NCBI GenBank assembly: GCA_002706335.1
Contig: PAKZ01000031.1
Location: 148,698 to 212,697 of the forward strand
From: Ahrensia sp.
GTDB lineage: Bacteria > Pseudomonadota > Alphaproteobacteria > Rhizobiales > Rhizobiaceae
Length of the DNA: 64,000 nt
Direction of reading: 5' to 3'
The position numbers and the translations under genes are program-made. The notes under the pieces are model-generated. The model ran no database searches and was not told the origin of the DNA. It saw nothing but the letters and a program-made list of their open reading frames with translations. Positions 16,414-24,148 of this stretch are shown here, piece by piece. Numbering within the stretch: the first letter of the stretch is position 1; every line of letters begins with the position of its first letter.

Positions 16414-18578
16414 GCGCCTTTGACCAGCTTGCGCGACCGATCCAGAAATGGATTAGGGGTCAAGGCTGGAAAGAACTGCGGAAGTTTCAGTCGGATGCCG
16501 TCCATGCAGTGATGGACGCTTCGAATGACCTGATAATTGCAGCCGCCACGGCAGGCGGGAAGACCGAAGCTGCGTTTCTACCGCTCATTTCGCAGGTTCT
16601 GGAAAGCGATGTGGCGAAGGCGGGAGGTTTCGACCTCGTCTATATCGGTCCCTTGAAGGCGCTTATTAACGACCAGACACGTCGGCTCGAAGGGATTTGT
16701 GACAGCATCGACCTCCCCGTCGTTCCTTGGCATGGAGACATACCGGCAAATATCAAAGAAAGGGCCCGCCGTAACCCGCGTGGGCTTCTATTGATAACGC
16801 CGGAGTCCCTAGAATCGCTATTTGTAAGAAGAGGAATGGAAATCCAGCGCCTTTTCGGCGGCACAAACGCCGTCGTTATCGATGAACTCCATACTCTTCT
16901 GGACAGCGAAAGAGGCATACAACTGCGCTCGCTGCTCACGCGGCTGGAACTGGCGACCGGACACGGAATTCGACGAGTAGGCTTGTCGGCTACGCTTGGC
17001 GACATGGAGCTCACGAAGGCCTATCTACGTCCGGAGGATGCGTCAGCTGTGAAGTTGATCAAGGCCGAACATTCGGGCGCAGAATTGCGCCTGCAGTTGC
17101 GCGGATACGTGTCCGGCGGCGATGGCGATGATGGCGCGACCACTCGACAGATCGCGGGGCATCTGTTCGAAAAGCTGCGCGGATCCAACAACCTTGTCTT
17201 CGCCGGCAATCGACAGCAGGTGGAAATTTACGCAGATCGGCTGCGAGTCATGAGCGAAAGCGCGCATCTGCCACAAGAGTTCTTCCCTCATCACGCCAGC
17301 CTGTCCAAAGGCCATCGCGAGTTTGTGGAAGACAAGCTGAAAAGCGGGAATCCGACGACGGCGGTTTGTACCTCGACGCTGGAACTGGGCATCGACATCG
17401 GAGATGTCACCTGCGTCGCCCAGATCGGTGCGCCCTTTTCTGTCGCCGCGCTGAGGCAAAGGCTCGGACGATCAGGGCGGCGGGCGGGGCAGCCCGCGAT
17501 CCTTCGTCAATATGTGATCGAGGCCGGACTTAGCTCGAACAGCAGCATTGCCGACCGTTTGAGACTCGGCCTTGTCCGCACGGTGTCGATGACCGAGCTG
17601 CTTCTGGAGGGCTGGTGCGAGCCGCCCAAGCCGCATTCGTTGCATCTCTCGACTCTCGTCCACCAGATATTGTCGATCATAGCCGAGCGAGGCGGCGCGA
17701 GTGCGCAGCGCCTGTTCGTCAGCCTCTGCCAGCGCGGGCCTTTCCGGACGGTCGATCAGACCATCTTTCTGGCGCTTCTCCGTAATTTGGGCAGCCATGA
17801 TGTCGCTCTGATAGAGCAAGCGCCGGACGGGATGCTCCTTCTTGGCGAAAAAGGCGAGAAGCTGGTCGAGCACTACAGTTTCTACGCGGTGTTTTCGACA
17901 CCGGAGGAATATCGCCTGGTCTGCGACGGCAAGGAGATCGGGACAATTCCGGTCGACAACATTCTGGTACCCGGCACTTTGTTGATATTCTCCGGCCGCC
18001 GATGGCAGGTTATCGAGCTTCACGAAACTGAGAAGATCATACTGGTGAAACCCGCCGAAGCGGGTATACCGCCCAAATTCGGGGGAGACCCCGGCGACAT
18101 CCATGATTGCATCATCCAGCGGATGTTCATGCTTTACGTCGATGACAACATACCGGTCTATCTCGACAAGACGGCGGTCGAGTTGCTCACCGAAGCCCGG
18201 GCGCAATTCGAGCACTTGGGATTCGAAAGGACATCGGTGGTCGAGACTGGCGAAGGCATTTCCTGGATCGCGACCCGCCAGGGGTCTGTTGGCAATCTGA
18301 CGCTCATGCTGGCGTTGCAGTCGGCAGGTTTCAAGGTGCAGTTACACGATGGGTTCCTGGAAGTGGATGGGCGGAAATCGGAGTTGCCGTTGCTGCAGGC
18401 GCTTCAGAACTTTGCAGAAGGCGAAGCGGTGACCGTCGATTGGGACAACGCCAACCTGATGTTCGAGAAGTTCCATCCTTATCTCTCGACACAGTTGCTC
18501 GAACTCGATGCGTGTAGTTCACGGATCGAAATTGAACGACTGCCGCAAATTGCGAATGCCATTCTGGCCAATTTATAG
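16410..18578 (+). CDS. sngC: Shango defence helicase SngC-like (Lhr/BrxHI-like DEAD/DEAH helicase)
   Basis: A 722-residue superfamily 2 helicase. Motif I is ATAGGKTEAAF (about 47-57), motif II is DELH in VVIDELHTLL (about 152-161), motif III is SATLGD (about 193), and motif VI is RLGRSGRRAG (about 350-360). A C-terminal region of about 300 residues follows, as in Lhr-type and BrxHI helicases. It starts inside the stop codon of the ATPase gene (ATGA), completing a tightly coupled three-gene operon. The helicase is expected to translocate on DNA using ATP; which DNA it recognises during infection is not known from the sequence. Confidence 0.9.
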   Translation: MSAFDQLARPIQKWIRGQGWKELRKFQSDAVHAVMDASNDLIIAAATAGGKTEAAFLPLISQVLESDVAKAGGFDLVYIGPLKALINDQTRRLEGICDSIDLPVVPWHGDIPANIKERARRNPRGLLLITPESLESLFVRRGMEIQRLFGGTNAVVIDELHTLLDSERGIQLRSLLTRLELATGHGIRRVGLSATLGDMELTKAYLRPEDASAVKLIKAEHSGAELRLQLRGYVSGGDGDDGATTRQIAGHLFEKLRGSNNLVFAGNRQQVEIYADRLRVMSESAHLPQEFFPHHASLSKGHREFVEDKLKSGNPTTAVCTSTLELGIDIGDVTCVAQIGAPFSVAALRQRLGRSGRRAGQPAILRQYVIEAGLSSNSSIADRLRLGLVRTVSMTELLLEGWCEPPKPHSLHLSTLVHQILSIIAERGGASAQRLFVSLCQRGPFRTVDQTIFLALLRNLGSHDVALIEQAPDGMLLLGEKGEKLVEHYSFYAVFSTPEEYRLVCDGKEIGTIPVDNILVPGTLLIFSGRRWQVIELHETEKIILVKPAEAGIPPKFGGDPGDIHDCIIQRMFMLYVDDNIPVYLDKTAVELLTEARAQFEHLGFERTSVVETGEGISWIATRQGSVGNLTLMLALQSAGFKVQLHDGFLEVDGRKSELPLLQALQNFAEGEAVTVDWDNANLMFEKFHPYLSTQLLELDACSSRIEIERLPQIANAILANL

Positions 18579-18671
18579 AAAGAAAGTGGTGGCCCGCTCA
18601 TCGACGGGTCGTTGTATGTCATTTGCCTCTTGTACTAATATCCGAATGCCGACCAGATAGGAGATCAGTCG

Positions 18672-18692
18672 GCCTCTGATCGCGTCAGAGGC
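18672..18692. terminator. Hairpin after the Shango operon (weak terminator candidate)
   Basis: GCCTCTGA-TCGCG-TCAGAGGC is a perfect 8-bp stem with a 5-nt loop, 94 bp after the helicase stop codon and 42 bp before the next gene. There is no T-run after it, so it may be a transcript-stabilising or attenuating structure rather than a full terminator. Confidence 0.4.
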
Positions 18693-18734
18693 ATGCTCCT
18701 ATCAGCCTCCCGCGACTTAATCTGGAGAGGCTCT

Positions 18735-19220
18735 ATGTACAAAGACTATATAAATCCGAAACCAATATCCCGATTGGTGCGTTGCGTAGCACGACGCAGA
18801 GATGTGATTTTTCATGGTACGCGATATCCCAGAAAGATCATCCACGAGAACCGCTTAACCTGTCGGACTGTGGGTCATTTGGCGATATCGTTCACACGTT
18901 CGCCTGAGATAGCGGCATACTGGGCACTGCTCTATCGTGATAGTGAAGAAGCTCGCGGGGCAGTTCTGGTAATAGATCGAACTCGACTTCGCTGCCGCTA
19001 CCGTTTGCTGCCTTACCATGACACCTTCTGGGACGAGCAAGGGAAGATTACCAACGAATTCGAGGAGTGCGTTCCGGATCGGAGCGTAAAATGTCTGTCG
19101 GATTATCTAATAGCCGTAATCTGGGAAGGCTGTTGTTGCTCTGCTCCATATGCCGACATGTGGGAAGCCGGTGACCACCTGGGGGACACCTTGGCAGCGG
19201 CAGCCGCGAAGGAGAAATAG
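18735..19220 (+). CDS. ADP-ribosyltransferase-fold-like protein
   Basis: 161 residues. The pattern resembles ADP-ribosyltransferases of the H-Y-E class: VIFHGTRYP (His27), then LAISFTRSPEIAAYWALLY (Tyr62), then a strand AVLVIDRTRL, and an acidic segment NEFEECV (Glu108, Glu110, Glu111) where the catalytic glutamate would be. There is no signal peptide, so it would act in the cytoplasm. The ATG at 18735 follows GGAGAGG and is preferred to the upstream start at 18693. It is the last gene before the tRNA att site and lies in the most A+T-rich part of the island. No antitoxin-like partner is adjacent. The fold assignment is by eye. Confidence 0.6.
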   Translation: MYKDYINPKPISRLVRCVARRRDVIFHGTRYPRKIIHENRLTCRTVGHLAISFTRSPEIAAYWALLYRDSEEARGAVLVIDRTRLRCRYRLLPYHDTFWDEQGKITNEFEECVPDRSVKCLSDYLIAVIWEGCCCSAPYADMWEAGDHLGDTLAAAAAKEK

Positions 19221-19227
19221 GAAATGT

Positions 19228-19248
19228 GTGATATCTAATTGATATCAC
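19228..19248. repeat. Inverted repeat next to the right att site
   Basis: GTGATATC-TAATT-GATATCAC is a perfect 8-bp inverted repeat ending 9 bp from the tRNA-Gly 3' end. It may bind an integration host factor or the integrase, or act as a weak terminator for the tRNA now that its own terminator is 18 kb away. No T-run follows on the minus strand. Confidence 0.4.
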
Positions 19249-19257
19249 TAAAGAAAC

Positions 19258-19302
19258 TGGAGCGGGCGATGAGATTCGAACTCACGACCCCAACCTTGGC
19301 AA
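19258..19302. repeat. Right attachment-site repeat (45 bp, inside tRNA-Gly)
   Basis: Identical over 45 bp to 1172-1216. It covers the 3' part of the intact tRNA-Gly, from the anticodon arm through the T arm to the encoded CCA, so integration left the tRNA gene functional. Confidence 0.92.
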
Positions 19303-19332
19303 GGTTGTGCTCTACCCCTGAGCTACGCCCGC
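19258..19332 (-). tRNA. tRNA-Gly (anticodon GCC)
   Basis: Read on the minus strand, the 75-nt gene begins GCGGGCGTAGCTC and ends with an encoded CCA. Acceptor arms GCGGGCG and CGCCCGC pair perfectly; the D arm, the anticodon loop CTTGCCAAG with GCC, and the T loop TTCGAATC are all present. It decodes GGC and GGT glycine codons. Its 3' half is the island integration site, and its likely original terminator lies at 1134-1156. Confidence 0.97.
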
Positions 19333-19506
19333 TCACAAGCCCGATCCGGGCTGCCGCGCTCTATGCCGCAAGCCCGTTTCGATTGCAACAGCAAATTTTC
19401 CATCGAGGCGGCTCTTTTTGGGTGCGGCCTTTGCGCGCTTGCCAAGCCATGCGGCTCACTTCTAAGGAAACGACGGGAGATCAACGGGAGGCGCGGCAGG
19501 AACGAC

Positions 19507-20019
19507 ATGACGGCAAAGACACGCGACGAACTCGTCGCCTTTCTCGACAGCCTCGGTATTGCGGTGAAGACCAGAGACCATCCGCCGGTCTTCACCGTGG
19601 AGGAATCAAAGGCGCTGCGCGACGAGATTCCCGGCGGGCACACCAAGAACCTGTTCCTGAAGGACAAGAAGGGACGGCATTTTCTTCTGACCGTCGAGGA
19701 AGACGCTGTCATCGACCTGAAGACGGTGCACGCGAAGATCGGCGCCAGCGGGCGCGTTTCATTCGGCAAGCCGGAGCAGCTGATGGAGTATCTCGGCGTC
19801 ATTCCGGGCGCGGTTACGGCCTTCGGCGTTATCAACGATGATGACCATGCCGTCACGCTGATCTTTGACGAAGCGCTCGTCGCGCATGACATCATCAATG
19901 CCCATCCGCTAGCAAATGACGCAACGACCTCGATTGCGACGGCCGACATGAAGCGTTTCGTCGAGGCGACGGGTCACGCCTGGCAAGTCTTGAATCTTGC
20001 CGGCGAAAACGCGACATAG
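19507..20019 (+). CDS. Prolyl-tRNA editing protein (YbaK/ProX-type deacylase)
   Basis: 170 residues of the YbaK/aminoacyl-tRNA deacylase family, which hydrolyses mischarged Ala-tRNA(Pro) in trans. Family features are the N-terminal segment LVAFLDSLGI, the HPPVFTVEES motif, GGHTKNLFLKDKK with the conserved lysine, and the C-terminal GVIPGAVTAFGV glycine loop. The length is normal for a free-standing ProX. The ATG at 19507 is chosen because it starts the domain; the open frame upstream reaches into the tRNA flank. It is the first backbone gene to the right of the island and forms a likely operon with the thioredoxin-like gene. Confidence 0.93.
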   Translation: MTAKTRDELVAFLDSLGIAVKTRDHPPVFTVEESKALRDEIPGGHTKNLFLKDKKGRHFLLTVEEDAVIDLKTVHAKIGASGRVSFGKPEQLMEYLGVIPGAVTAFGVINDDDHAVTLIFDEALVAHDIINAHPLANDATTSIATADMKRFVEATGHAWQVLNLAGENAT

Positions 20020-20069
20020 GCGGGCAGATTACAACCAATTCCCCGCAGTTCGCGCAAAGGACACGGACG

Positions 20070-21068
20070 ATGAGCTCCAACGACAATCCGTTTGCCTCCA
20101 ACCAGGGCGGTTATTCCAGCCAGAACGTGGCGTTCGGCGGCAATGGCGCAGCGCAGCCGGCCATGGGCGGTGCGCCCGGCGCGGCGGCAGGCGACCTTAT
20201 CAAGGATACGACAACCGCGAATTTCCAGGCCGACGTCATTGCCGAATCGCGCAATCAACCGGTGCTGATCGATTTCTGGGCACCCTGGTGCGGCCCCTGC
20301 AAGCAGCTGACGCCGCGCCTCGAGGCTGCCGTGAGAAAAGCCGGCGGCAAGGTGAAGCTTGTCAAGATGAATATCGACGAGCATCCCTCAATTCCGGGAC
20401 AGATGGGCGTCCAGTCGATCCCGGCCGTCGTCGCTTTTCAAAACGGCCAGCCGGTCGACGGGTTCATGGGGGCGGTGCCGGACAGCCAAATCGAGGAATT
20501 CATCGCCAAGCTGGCGGGACCGTCGTCCAATGCGCAGGACGAGGCGCTCGAACAGGCGCTGGAGGCTGCAGCCGCAGCGCGCGAAGCAGGAGACCTCAAC
20601 CGCGCGGCACAGATCTACCAGATGATCCTGCAGCAGGTGCCGGACAATGCGCCGGCCTATGCGGGTCTGGCCGGCATGCTGCTCGAAGCGGGCGAAACCG
20701 AGCAGGCCAAACAGATGGTGGCGCAGGCGCCCGAAGGCATCGCCGCATCGCCGGAGATCGCTTCGGTCAAGGCCCAGCTGGAATTGGCGGAGAAGGTTGC
20801 GGGGCTCGGCGATCCCGCCGAGATGGAACGCAAGCTGGCGGCCGATCCGGCCGATCACGATACGCGTTTCGATCTGGCCCAGCTGAAAAACGCTACCGGC
20901 GACCGCGAAGCCGCAGCCGATTTGCTGCTCGACATCATGAAAGCAGACCGGGAGTGGCGCGAGGACGGCGCGCGGCTGGAACTGCTGAAATTCTTCGAGG
21001 CGTGGGGCCCGACCGATCCGGCGACCGTCAAGGCGCGGCGCAAATTGTCGGCGCTGCTTTTCCGGTAA
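20070..21068 (+). CDS. Thioredoxin-domain/TPR co-chaperone (CnoX/YbbN-like)
   Basis: 332 residues. After a low-complexity N-terminus of about 45 residues comes a thioredoxin domain (about 50-150) with the WCGPCK active site near residue 74 and the cis-proline segment VQSIPAVVAF. The C-terminal half is TPR-like helices (about 160-330) with repeated RAAQIYQMIL and LLDIMKADREW-type turns. This is the architecture of CnoX/YbbN, a chaperedoxin that holds unfolding proteins and passes them to GroEL or DnaK. Many YbbN proteins lack one active-site cysteine, but here both are present, so redox activity is possible. It starts 50 bp after the previous gene. Confidence 0.92.
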   Translation: MSSNDNPFASNQGGYSSQNVAFGGNGAAQPAMGGAPGAAAGDLIKDTTTANFQADVIAESRNQPVLIDFWAPWCGPCKQLTPRLEAAVRKAGGKVKLVKMNIDEHPSIPGQMGVQSIPAVVAFQNGQPVDGFMGAVPDSQIEEFIAKLAGPSSNAQDEALEQALEAAAAAREAGDLNRAAQIYQMILQQVPDNAPAYAGLAGMLLEAGETEQAKQMVAQAPEGIAASPEIASVKAQLELAEKVAGLGDPAEMERKLAADPADHDTRFDLAQLKNATGDREAAADLLLDIMKADREWREDGARLELLKFFEAWGPTDPATVKARRKLSALLFR

Positions 21069-21156
21069 ATCGCGCCTCTTTCGCCGCCGTCCCTTGAGTT
21101 CGGCGGCGGCTGACACAGATTCCGGGAGAGGCCGAAAGGAGTAGTGTTTAGCGGGC

Positions 21157-21828
21157 ATGCAGGCAGGCAACAGGACATACAGCACCGCAAAGGATATCCC
21201 GGATTGCGTCCCGGTATTCCCGTTGTCGGGAGCCTTGCTTCTGCCGGGCGGCCAGATGCCCCTGAACATTTTCGAGCCCCGCTATCTTGAGATGATCGAC
21301 GCGGCGTTGCGCGGCGACCGCGTCATCGGCATGATCCAGCCGAAATTTTCCGAAGATGCCGGCAATTCCGACCGGCCGAAGCTGTGTGCTGTCGGCTGTC
21401 TCGGACGCGTTGCTTCTTTCGCGGAGTCCGGCGACGGACGTTATCTGGTTTCGCTTCAAGGCATATGTCGATTTCGTGTTGCCGAGGAGCTCAATGTGCG
21501 TTCGCCGTTCCGTCAGTGCCGCATCAGCCCCTTCATGTCCGATCTCGACGAGGAGGGCGATGCCTCATCCGTCGATCGGGAGGCGCTGCTGCGCGTATTC
21601 CGCGCCTATCTCGACGCCAACGATCTTGAGGCGGACTGGGAAAGCGTCAAGCGGGCCGGAAACGACACGCTGGTCAACGCGCTGTCGATGATGTCGCCCT
21701 ACGGGCCGGCAGAAAAACAGGCTTTGCTCGAGGCGCCTGACCTGAAATCGCGCGCCGAGACCCTGATCGCGATCACCGAAATGGCGCTGGCGCGCGATAA
21801 GGAAGACTTCGCTAAAACTCTTCAGTAA
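21157..21828 (+). CDS. LON peptidase substrate-binding domain protein
   Basis: 223 residues that match the N-terminal (LON) domain of Lon protease without the ATPase or protease parts. Typical motifs are [35 protein letters not shown] and GRVASF. The C-terminal half is helical ([20 protein letters not shown]). Stand-alone LON-domain proteins are common in alphaproteobacteria beside thioredoxin and Trm112 genes, as seen here. The biochemical role is not established; recognition of hydrophobic peptides is inferred from Lon. Confidence 0.92.
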   Translation: MQAGNRTYSTAKDIPDCVPVFPLSGALLLPGGQMPLNIFEPRYLEMIDAALRGDRVIGMIQPKFSEDAGNSDRPKLCAVGCLGRVASFAESGDGRYLVSLQGICRFRVAEELNVRSPFRQCRISPFMSDLDEEGDASSVDREALLRVFRAYLDANDLEADWESVKRAGNDTLVNALSMMSPYGPAEKQALLEAPDLKSRAETLIAITEMALARDKEDFAKTLQ

Positions 21829-21844
21829 CAAGCGCATCGGGATC

Positions 21845-22081
21845 ATGATGCAGCAGAGGCAGCCTATGGCCGAGAAAGAGAAAAGGCAGGACGCGGCCCA
21901 CAACGAGGAGATTGACCCGAAACTTCTCGAATTGCTGGTCTGTCCGCTTACAAAGTCGCCGCTCGCATTTGACCGGGAGAAAGGCGAACTGGTTTCCCAG
22001 GCGGCGAAGCTTGCCTATCCGGTGCGTGGCGGCGTCCCGATCATGCTGCCCTCGGAAGCAAGGCGGCTCGACACGCCGTAA
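21845..22081 (+). CDS. Trm112/YcaR-family small protein
   Basis: 78 residues with the Trm112 pattern: [18 protein letters not shown], then [14 protein letters not shown]. The first cysteine of the usual zinc ribbon is present but the others are not, as in many bacterial members. Starts are possible at 21845 or at 21866 (MAEKEK), the second being closer to the family length and behind AGAGG. It follows the LON-domain gene by 16 bp, in the same operon. Eukaryotic Trm112 activates methyltransferases; the bacterial role is not settled. Confidence 0.9.
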   Translation: MMQQRQPMAEKEKRQDAAHNEEIDPKLLELLVCPLTKSPLAFDREKGELVSQAAKLAYPVRGGVPIMLPSEARRLDTP

Positions 22082-22159
22082 AGCACGGTTTCCCCTTCGC
22101 GCCGAAAAGCTCTACCTTCGGAGCGATCGAATCGAACAACACGGCAGGTATCGCGACAG

Positions 22160-22750
22160 GTGAACGAGGGCGCGACCACGAAACGCGGCAAGGCCAAGCG
22201 TGAGGCGCTGGTGCAGGCGGCGGCCGAACTGTTCTGGACGCGCGGCTACGAGGCGTCGAGTCTGGCCGACATCGCTTCGGCGGCCCGCGTCCCGCTCGGC
22301 AATGTCTACTATTATTTCAAGACCAAGAGCGATCTCGCAGGTGCGGTCGCGGATCTCTTCGTCCAGCAGACCGAGACGCTGATCGAGGAGGTGCGCGCCG
22401 AGACGCCGGAACCGCGCCAAAGGCTCAAACTCCTGATTTCCCGGTTGCAGTCGGGTCAACAGGGCCGTGTGCAGTTCGGCTGTCCGATCTATTCGGCAGC
22501 GCGCGATTATCGCCGCGCCGCGCCGGATCAGGGCGCGCGGGCCGCCGAAAGCTTCTCACTCCTGACGGGCTTCATTGCCACCGAACTCGGACGAACGGGC
22601 CAGCGGCCGTCCATCGCCCTGTCACGGGCACGCGCCGTGGTTGCCGACTGGCAAGGTTCGATCGCGCTTGCGCATGCGCTTGGTGAGCCGCCGGTGCTTG
22701 CCGAGTGTTTTTCGCGCATGGAACGCACGCTCGGCCTGCCGCCCGCCTGA
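22160..22750 (+). CDS. TetR-family transcriptional regulator
   Basis: 196 residues, GTG start. The N-terminal TetR helix-turn-helix is clear (ALVQAAAELFWTRGYEASSL, then IASAARVPLGNVYYYFKTKS). The C-terminal ligand-binding part has the GCPIYS-type segment seen in regulators of the AcuR/YxaF group. It runs in the same direction as the upstream small genes and ends directly against the convergent flavin monooxygenase gene. The ligand and target are unknown; nothing nearby points clearly to either. Confidence 0.92.
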   Translation: MNEGATTKRGKAKREALVQAAAELFWTRGYEASSLADIASAARVPLGNVYYYFKTKSDLAGAVADLFVQQTETLIEEVRAETPEPRQRLKLLISRLQSGQQGRVQFGCPIYSAARDYRRAAPDQGARAAESFSLLTGFIATELGRTGQRPSIALSRARAVVADWQGSIALAHALGEPPVLAECFSRMERTLGLPPA

Positions 22751-24055
22751 TCAGATCGGCTCTCCGCGCAACAGGCGCGGGGCGGGCCCGGACAGGCCGG
22801 CGGCCTGGGTGATGAAGAAACTCTTCATGCCTGGCATGCGGTCGACCAGTCCAAGGCCGATATCGCGGATCGCCCGAAGCGGCGTGAAATCGTTGGAGAA
22901 CATACGGTTGAGCACGTCGGTGGTCACACCCATCTGCCAGGTGTCGAAACGCCGCCAGCGCTCATAACGCTGCAACACGTCCAGCGCGCCGATATCGAGG
23001 CCGAGCCTGTCGGCCTCGACCACCGTTTCGGCCAGCGCGGCGGCATCCTTGAAGCCCAGATTCAGCCCCTGACCGGCAATCGGGTGGATGCCATGCGCCG
23101 CATCGCCGACAAGCGCAACGCGCGGCTTGACGAAGTCGCGCGCCAGCGTAAGGCCGAGCGGATAGGCGCGCTTTTGCCCCTCGACACGGATGTCACCGAG
23201 CTTCAGGCCGAAACGCTGTTCCAGTTCGATGTCGAAGGTGAAATCGTCGGCGGCGAGCAGCCTCTCGGCGTTCTCCTTCGTTTCCGTCCAGACGATGGAG
23301 GAGCGATTGCCCTTCAGGGGAAGGGTGGCGAAGGGTCCGGCCGGCAGGAAATGTTCTTCGGCGCGTCCTTCATGCGGACGCTCGTGCGCGATCGTCGCGA
23401 CGATGCCCATCTGGCCGTAATCCCAATGAACCGTCTTGATGCCGGCGAGACCGCGCAGCGCGGATTTGACGCCGTCGGCGGCGACCAGCAGGCGGGCCTT
23501 CACCTCTTCGCCATCGGTCAGCGAGACCGTCAGTGGCGTGCCGGGTGCGTCTTCGGAAAAGCCGGAAACGGCGACGCCCTGCGAAATGGTCACGCCGCAG
23601 GCGCCGCATATGTCGCGCAGCGCTCCGTTCAGCGCGGCGTTCGGCAGCATGTGGGCGAAAGGCTCGCCCGGCCGCACTTCGCCGTCGAAGGTCAGGAAGA
23701 CCGGCCGCGTCGGATCGCCGGTCCGCGAATCGGTGACGATCATCTCGCGGATTGGCTCGGCATCGTCCAGCAGCGTGTCCCAGCAGCCGAGCTCGGCGAG
23801 CATGCGCGATGCGGCGGCGGCGATCGCCGAGGCGCGTCCGTCCTTCTTCCAGACGCCTTCGGGGGCCGGATCGACGACGCGAATGGAGAGATGCGGTGCG
23901 GCATGGGCGATCGCGGCGGCCGTTGCCAGCCCGACATAGCCGGCTCCGGCGATCAGGACATCGATGCTGTTCGCCGAAGCCTTTGCGCCTGTTCCACTTT
24001 TTTTCGAAGCTTTCTTGCTCGCGCTTTTCGCGCGCGGTGTCGCCGTCGCCATCAT
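22751..24055 (-). CDS. UbiH/COQ6-type FAD-dependent monooxygenase
   Basis: 434 residues. A lysine-rich N-terminal extension of about 28 residues is followed by the FAD-binding GxGxxG motif (VLIAGAGYVGLATAAAIAH), the class A flavoprotein motif near residue 190 (LLVAADGVKSALR) and the second FAD motif (VALVGDAAHGIHPIAGQGLN), as in UbiH, UbiF and COQ6. The likely reaction is a ring hydroxylation in ubiquinone synthesis. The open frame runs about 600 nt further upstream, but the paired ATG codons at 24052-24055 behind a GGGAG site start the real gene. It is divergent from the thioesterase gene. Confidence 0.92.
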   Translation of the reverse strand: MMATATPRAKSASKKASKKSGTGAKASANSIDVLIAGAGYVGLATAAAIAHAAPHLSIRVVDPAPEGVWKKDGRASAIAAAASRMLAELGCWDTLLDDAEPIREMIVTDSRTGDPTRPVFLTFDGEVRPGEPFAHMLPNAALNGALRDICGACGVTISQGVAVSGFSEDAPGTPLTVSLTDGEEVKARLLVAADGVKSALRGLAGIKTVHWDYGQMGIVATIAHERPHEGRAEEHFLPAGPFATLPLKGNRSSIVWTETKENAERLLAADDFTFDIELEQRFGLKLGDIRVEGQKRAYPLGLTLARDFVKPRVALVGDAAHGIHPIAGQGLNLGFKDAAALAETVVEADRLGLDIGALDVLQRYERWRRFDTWQMGVTTDVLNRMFSNDFTPLRAIRDIGLGLVDRMPGMKSFFITQAAGLSGPAPRLLRGEPI

Positions 24056-24148
24056 CGTCTCCCTGTCAGATACGCGCGTGCCGCGGACTTGACTTGTTTC
24101 CTGCGCCCTGTAGCAAAACGCGTCATCATCTCCAAATGGAGTACCGCC

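Larger units (their letters stand above)
1172..19302. mobile_element. 18.1-kb tRNA-Gly-integrated genomic island with integrase, replication initiator and defence genes
   Basis: The boundaries are the two copies of a 45-bp direct repeat (1172-1216 and 19258-19302) matching the 3' part of tRNA-Gly(GCC) including its CCA. Inside are a tyrosine integrase beside the left repeat, an excisionase-like HTH, a replication-initiator-like protein, a second recombinase and several defence-type genes. Base composition is visibly more A+T-rich than in the dnaE2, amtB or ftsK regions. No relaxase, mating-pair or phage structural gene was recognised, so it is probably a non-autonomous integrative element that would need a helper to move. 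The integrase lies at the end far from the intact tRNA, which is unusual. Confidence 0.9.

Noticed and set aside
15097..18578. BREX locus suggested by BrxD-like ATPase and BrxHI-like helicase
   Set aside because: No PglX methyltransferase, PglZ, BrxC or BrxL-type gene is present, and the TerB partner points to Shango.
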